A stretch of 8,195 nt of DNA, from NCBI GenBank assembly GCA_036268405.1, contig DATAUF010000170.1, forward strand, positions 1 through 8,195, in the 5' to 3' direction. This DNA is from DASZTV01 sp036268405. GTDB lineage: Bacteria; Actinomycetota; Actinomycetes; JAFAQI01. Below the pieces are notes generated by a model, which did not search any database, was not told the origin of the DNA, and saw nothing but the letters and a program-made list of their open reading frames with translations. A program made the position numbers and the translations under genes. This document shows positions 6,001-8,195 of the stretch, one piece after another; the first letter of the stretch is position 1, and every line of letters begins with the position of its first letter.

Positions 6001-6755
6001 AGCTTGCAGATGTCAGCGGCGAGCTGCGATTCGCCGACGTCACCTACCGGTATCGACGCGCGGCCACCGATGCGCTGCGCGGCGTGACGGTCACCATCGA
6101 GCCCGGGCAACGGATCGCGCTCGTCGGACGGACCGGCGCGGGCAAGAGCACGATGATGAAGCTCGCCGCGCGCTTCTACGATCCGACCGGTGGCGCGCTG
6201 CTGCTCGACGGCCACGACCTGCGCGACCTCGACCCGACGGCGTACCGCCGAAGACTTGGCTACGTCCCGCAGGAGCCGTTCCTGTTCAGTGGCACGGTCC
6301 GTGACAACGTCGCGTACGGCCGCCCCGAAGCGAGCGACGGCGACATCGAACAGGTCTGCCGCGAGGTCGGCCTCGCGCCGTGGGTCGAAGCCCAGCGTGA
6401 CGGCTACGACACCGCGATCGCAGAGCGGGGACGTTCGCTGTCCGCGGGACAGCGCCAGCTGGTCTGCCTCGCTCGCGCGCTGTTGGTCGACCCAGCCCTG
6501 CTGCTGCTGGATGAGGCAACCGCGACCCTCGACCTCGCCGCGGAGGCCGTGGTGACGCGCGCGATCGACGTCGTCGCTCACGGCCGGACGTCGATCGTCA
6601 TCGCGCATCGGCTGCAGACCGCCCGCGGCGCCGACCGCATCCTGGTCATCGACGCTGGCCGAGTGGTCGAGGACGGCGATCATCTGACCCTCCTGGACGC
6701 CGGCGGCGCATACGCGATGATGTGGCAAGCATTCAGCTCGACCCGCGTCTCCTGA
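3042..6755 (+). CDS. Fused two-half ABC exporter (TMD-NBD-TMD-NBD), asymmetric ATP sites
   Basis: A single 1237-residue chain holds both halves of a type-IV (B-family) multidrug-type exporter in the inner membrane. Membrane domain 1 covers about residues 28-310. ATPase domain 1 has Walker A GPSGSGKST (383-391), signature LSGGQ (487-491), Walker B D511 and H-loop H543. A Pro/Gly-rich linker spans about 590-670. Membrane domain 2 covers about 675-945. ATPase domain 2 has Walker A GRTGAGKST (1029-1037), Q1077, signature LSAGQ (1133-1137), Walker B D1157, catalytic E1158 and H1189. Site 1 is degenerate: E431 replaces the Q-loop glutamine and D512 replaces the catalytic glutamate. This is the pattern of heterodimeric exporters such as BmrCD and TM287/288, here in one polypeptide. 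Start GTG 3042 has only a weak CAGGG upstream. It lies 29 bp after the CGNR gene and 28 bp before the esterase gene. Substrate unknown; drugs, lipids or siderophores are all possible. Confidence 0.93.
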   Translation: MTDQDQPVAADDTDRSEGWLRLLWGFVGPARRMLVVSVAAAVLTTAIITATPLVSRIVVDNALNPRHPAVRNWLIALFALGILRFFSTRARRWRAGQVSYDVQARLRATLFAHLASLDPRAAEQLRTGQLVSRASADLALIQQFLAWGPQVLASVLQLAASVVAIFFMSWQLGLVASIVVPMTAILGSHTRAGVFASSWDASQREGELTNTVEESITGVRVVKGFGQEDAEVGRVMDAARSMYAGRMRAARQRASFTATLQSVPTLGQLGVLVIGGWLALHHRLSLGTFLACTTYLVQLAAPARMIGAILALSQQARAGVERIVAILDTEPTITDADDAHPLSNADGAVALQGVSFRYAEDGPLILDGIDLDIAPGEVVALVGPSGSGKSTLAMLLPRFYDPASGAVLVDGDDIRTTTLSSVRSRIGIAFEEAFLFSDTIRANIGYGRPEATDQQIREAAAAAQAAEFIDELPDGYETVVGERGLTLSGGQRQRIALARLLLADPDIAVLDDATSAVDAAVEAEIHDALRDWHVGRTTILVAHRESTTRLADRVVLLEAGRITAIGSHDDLIATNARYRELLDATPQPTALLSPITSRADAKTRTTRVITAANRTWTPGRAGGGGMAGLLTPNANLLAQLEALPPATDVLPEGLIEQAARDEDTVSLRQLLRRQRLILLTSLGLVIGDALATLAQPDLIRAGVDRGVAHHSTSALLVVALVFAAVSLFDWWDMWASAVATGQASERLLAALRVRVFAHLQRLGMDFYETELSGRILTRVTSDVDTLSNLVQNGLLNAVVSLATLVGITVILLVTDLRLALVALTVLPPMVAATVWYQRRSTVAYDYQRDTIASVNASFAESLAGVRVTQAHSREARDLTDFTTLTTTNRDAGLRALSIQIWYMASSELLQQVATALVLTLGVSRLRDNPAFAGVLIAFVLYLTQFFAPIQQLSQVFDSYQQARAGMRKIHTLLSEQTTTPAPLQPLELADVSGELRFADVTYRYRRAATDALRGVTVTIEPGQRIALVGRTGAGKSTMMKLAARFYDPTGGALLLDGHDLRDLDPTAYRRRLGYVPQEPFLFSGTVRDNVAYGRPEASDGDIEQVCREVGLAPWVEAQRDGYDTAIAERGRSLSAGQRQLVCLARALLVDPALLLLDEATATLDLAAEAVVTRAIDVVAHGRTSIVIAHRLQTARGADRILVIDAGRVVEDGDHLTLLDAGGAYAMMWQAFSSTRVS

Positions 6756-6770
6756 CGCTCGATCTATCCG

Positions 6771-6777
6771 AAGGGGA
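6771..6777 (+). promoter_or_regulatory. Ribosome binding site of the esterase
   Basis: AAGGGGA lies 6 bases before ATG 6784. It sets this start and shows that the esterase is translated independently even if it is cotranscribed with the exporter. Confidence 0.6.
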
Positions 6778-6783
6778 ACTGCG

Positions 6784-7725
6784 ATGCCGCTCGACCCGGA
6801 GATCGCCAACATCCTCAACTTCATGGCGCAGGCCGGCGCGCCCTCGATGTCGGCCGGCACGGTCGAGCAGGCACGCGTGGGCTTTCGCGCCGGCACCGTC
6901 GGGGTGCGCGACCCAGCGACGCTGGCCGCCGTCCGGTCCGTCGAGGACATCACCGTCCCGGGCGCCGACGGGCCTCGAGCGGCGCGCGTCTACCGGCCCG
7001 ACGCTGACGGCGCCCTCCCGACGATGGTCTTCTTCCACGGGGGCGGATTCGTCATCGGCGACATCGAGACCCACGACGACCAGGCACGGCTGATCTGCCG
7101 CGACGGCGCGATGGTCGTCGTCAGCATCGACTACCGGCTGGCGCCCGAGCACCCCTTCCCGGCGGGCTACGAGGACTGCCTGGCCGCGACCCGATGGGCC
7201 GCGGACAACGTCGCAACCCTCGGGGACGACGCTGACCGGCTCGTCGTCGGCGGTGACAGCGCCGGCGGCAACCTCGCCGCTGCCGTGGCGCTGACCTGCC
7301 GGACCGGCGGTCCCGCACTTGCCGCGCAGTTCCTCATCTATCCCGGCGTCGACTTCGCCGAGGACGCCGACTACCCATCGCGCGTGGAGAACGCCGAAGG
7401 CTACTTCCTCACCGCCGAGGACATGCTGTGGTTCAGCGGGCTCTACCTCCCGGCCGACGCGGATACCTCGGACCCGCGGATGTCGCCGATCCGGGCGACG
7501 GATCTCGCAGGTGTCGCGCCCGCAGTCCTCGGCGTGGGCGAGTTCGACCCGTTGCGCGACGAGGACCTTGCCTACGGCAAAGCGCTCGCGGACGCCGGTG
7601 TCCGTGTGGTCGTCCGCAGGTACGACGGACTGATCCACGGGTACTTCGGCTTGGGCACGTTCAGCGCCGCCGCGGCCGATGCGACCACGGACATGATCAA
7701 CGCCCTGCGAGACGTGCTCTCTTGA
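6784..7725 (+). CDS. Alpha/beta hydrolase, hormone-sensitive-lipase-type esterase
   Basis: A 313-residue protein of the usual length for the bacterial HSL (family IV) esterases. The oxyanion-hole motif HGGG is at 85-88 and followed by FVIG. The block DYRLAPEHPFPAGYEDC is typical of the family. The nucleophile elbow GDSAGG (157-162) carries S159. The catalytic acid is probably D255 (in GEFDPLRDE) and the base H285 (in GLIHGYFG), so the full triad is present. There is no signal peptide, so it should act in the cytoplasm on small acyl esters; long-chain lipase activity is less likely. The N-terminal cap helices (LDPEIANILNFMAQAG) also fit. It begins 28 bp after the exporter and is probably the third gene of that operon. 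It may modify or detoxify the exporter's cargo, or simply be a neighbour. Confidence 0.9.
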   Translation: MPLDPEIANILNFMAQAGAPSMSAGTVEQARVGFRAGTVGVRDPATLAAVRSVEDITVPGADGPRAARVYRPDADGALPTMVFFHGGGFVIGDIETHDDQARLICRDGAMVVVSIDYRLAPEHPFPAGYEDCLAATRWAADNVATLGDDADRLVVGGDSAGGNLAAAVALTCRTGGPALAAQFLIYPGVDFAEDADYPSRVENAEGYFLTAEDMLWFSGLYLPADADTSDPRMSPIRATDLAGVAPAVLGVGEFDPLRDEDLAYGKALADAGVRVVVRRYDGLIHGYFGLGTFSAAAADATTDMINALRDVLS

Positions 7726-7733
7726 TCGTGGGG

Positions 7734-7762
7734 GTGACGCGCAAGGGAGGCGCCGATATAGT
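7734..7762 (+). promoter_or_regulatory. Promoter of the terminal secreted-protein gene
   Basis: GTGACG (7734-7739) and TATAGT (7757-7762) are separated by 17 bases. The -10 matches the sigma-70 consensus at 5 of 6 positions and the -35 at 4 of 6. Transcription would begin near 7769, giving a leader of about 35 bases with GGAG at 7795-7798. It sits just after the esterase stop, so the last gene is probably a separate transcription unit. Confidence 0.55.
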
Positions 7763-7803
7763 CCGATTTGAGTAACGCCGGGCTTGGAGCGATCGGAGCA
7801 AAC

Positions 7804-8195
7804 ATGCGTGCAAGGTCCGCTGTAGTCGCAGGGCTGGCATCAGCCGCTGTCCTTGTCGCGCCTGCCGCGAGCTTCGCGTACGGCCCTGGGGGCGGCGGCA
7901 GTGTCACGCCTCCCGGATTCGGCCCGACGATCACCGCGTGCTCGGCCGGCCCGGGCGCCTGCACGCTGCACGCCGAGAGCGCGAAGTGCCACCTGACGGT
8001 GACCGTTCCCAGAGGGACCTTCGCCAAGAAGACCGACATCGTGATCAGCCGGATCTCCAACGCCTCTGCGAACAAGCACCTGAACACCGCGAAGCGGCAC
8101 TCGGTGTGCGCGTTCGGTGTCGGGGTGTTCCGCAACAACAAGCGCGTGGACGTGGCGAGCGGTAAGCCGGCGATCGTGCTCCACTTCACCGGACG
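7804..8195 (+). CDS. Secreted protein of unknown function, 3' end outside the window
   Basis: From ATG 7804 the frame stays open to the right edge (130 complete residues plus two bases). GGAG at 7795-7798 lies 5 bases before the start. The N-terminus MRARSAVVAGLASAAVLVAP is a typical signal peptide with probable cleavage after about residue 25 (SFA). A Gly/Pro-rich stretch (YGPGGGGSVTPPGFGP) follows, and then a strand-rich region with cysteines C46, C53, C62 and C102, an even number that could pair outside the cell. There is no lipobox. The last residues (KPAIVLHFTG) suggest an immunoglobulin-like or other beta-sandwich domain continuing beyond the edge, but I do not recognise the family. A cell-wall or surface role is possible. 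It has its own promoter. Confidence 0.75.
   Translation, partial: MRARSAVVAGLASAAVLVAPAASFAYGPGGGGSVTPPGFGPTITACSAGPGACTLHAESAKCHLTVTVPRGTFAKKTDIVISRISNASANKHLNTAKRHSVCAFGVGVFRNNKRVDVASGKPAIVLHFTG

Noticed and set aside
5439..6953. A 504-codon open frame on the minus strand
   Set aside because: Same mirror-frame effect, spanning the exporter's second half and the start of the esterase, with no recognisable motif.
6733..7638. A 301-codon minus-strand frame opposite the esterase
   Set aside because: The plus strand has the complete HSL motif set and a ribosome binding site; the antisense product is charged and featureless.
7572..8189. A 205-codon minus-strand frame near the right edge
   Set aside because: It crosses the end of the esterase and the signal peptide of the last gene. 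The plus-strand reading has a promoter, a ribosome binding site and a signal peptide.

Overview
The window is high-GC, tightly packed DNA with GTG starts and GC-rich third codon positions. Its gene families point to an actinobacterium: a CGNR/ABATE zinc-finger protein, a DUF2199-like protein, a small lysine-rich MGSKDKGG-type protein, and a fused two-half ABC exporter with actinobacterial-style motifs. I cannot name the genus from the sequence. Nothing clearly marks a mobile element, CRISPR array, phage or toxin system. This looks like ordinary chromosomal sequence with a few local curiosities.

Left part (1-1272). The window opens inside a minus-strand tRNA-Ser (anticodon UGA), whose 3' part lies outside. 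A plus-strand HIT-family protein (123-644) follows. It converges on, and overlaps by 43 bp, a minus-strand DUF2199-like protein (1108-602). A 43-residue lysine-rich protein (1272-1141) lies just upstream of the DUF2199 gene on the same strand, so the two probably share a transcript.

Middle part (1273-2484). A plus-strand secreted protein with a GH25-like barrel (1410-2237) faces a 40-residue basic protein on the minus strand (2389-2267) that is too short for routine gene calling. The small gene has a good ribosome binding site and a near-consensus promoter. That promoter lies on top of an apparent opposing promoter for the next plus-strand gene. The shared control region holds three copies of GTAAG/CTTAC and an imperfect inverted repeat.

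Right part (2485-8195). Three plus-strand genes are separated by only 28-29 bp and look like an operon: a CGNR zinc-finger protein with an apparently leaderless start, a 1237-residue fused ABC exporter with one degenerate and one canonical ATP site, and a hormone-sensitive-lipase-type esterase. A regulator, an efflux pump and a hydrolase together suggest handling of a lipophilic or toxic compound, but that is inference. A separate promoter (7734-7762) then drives a secreted protein that runs off the right edge.
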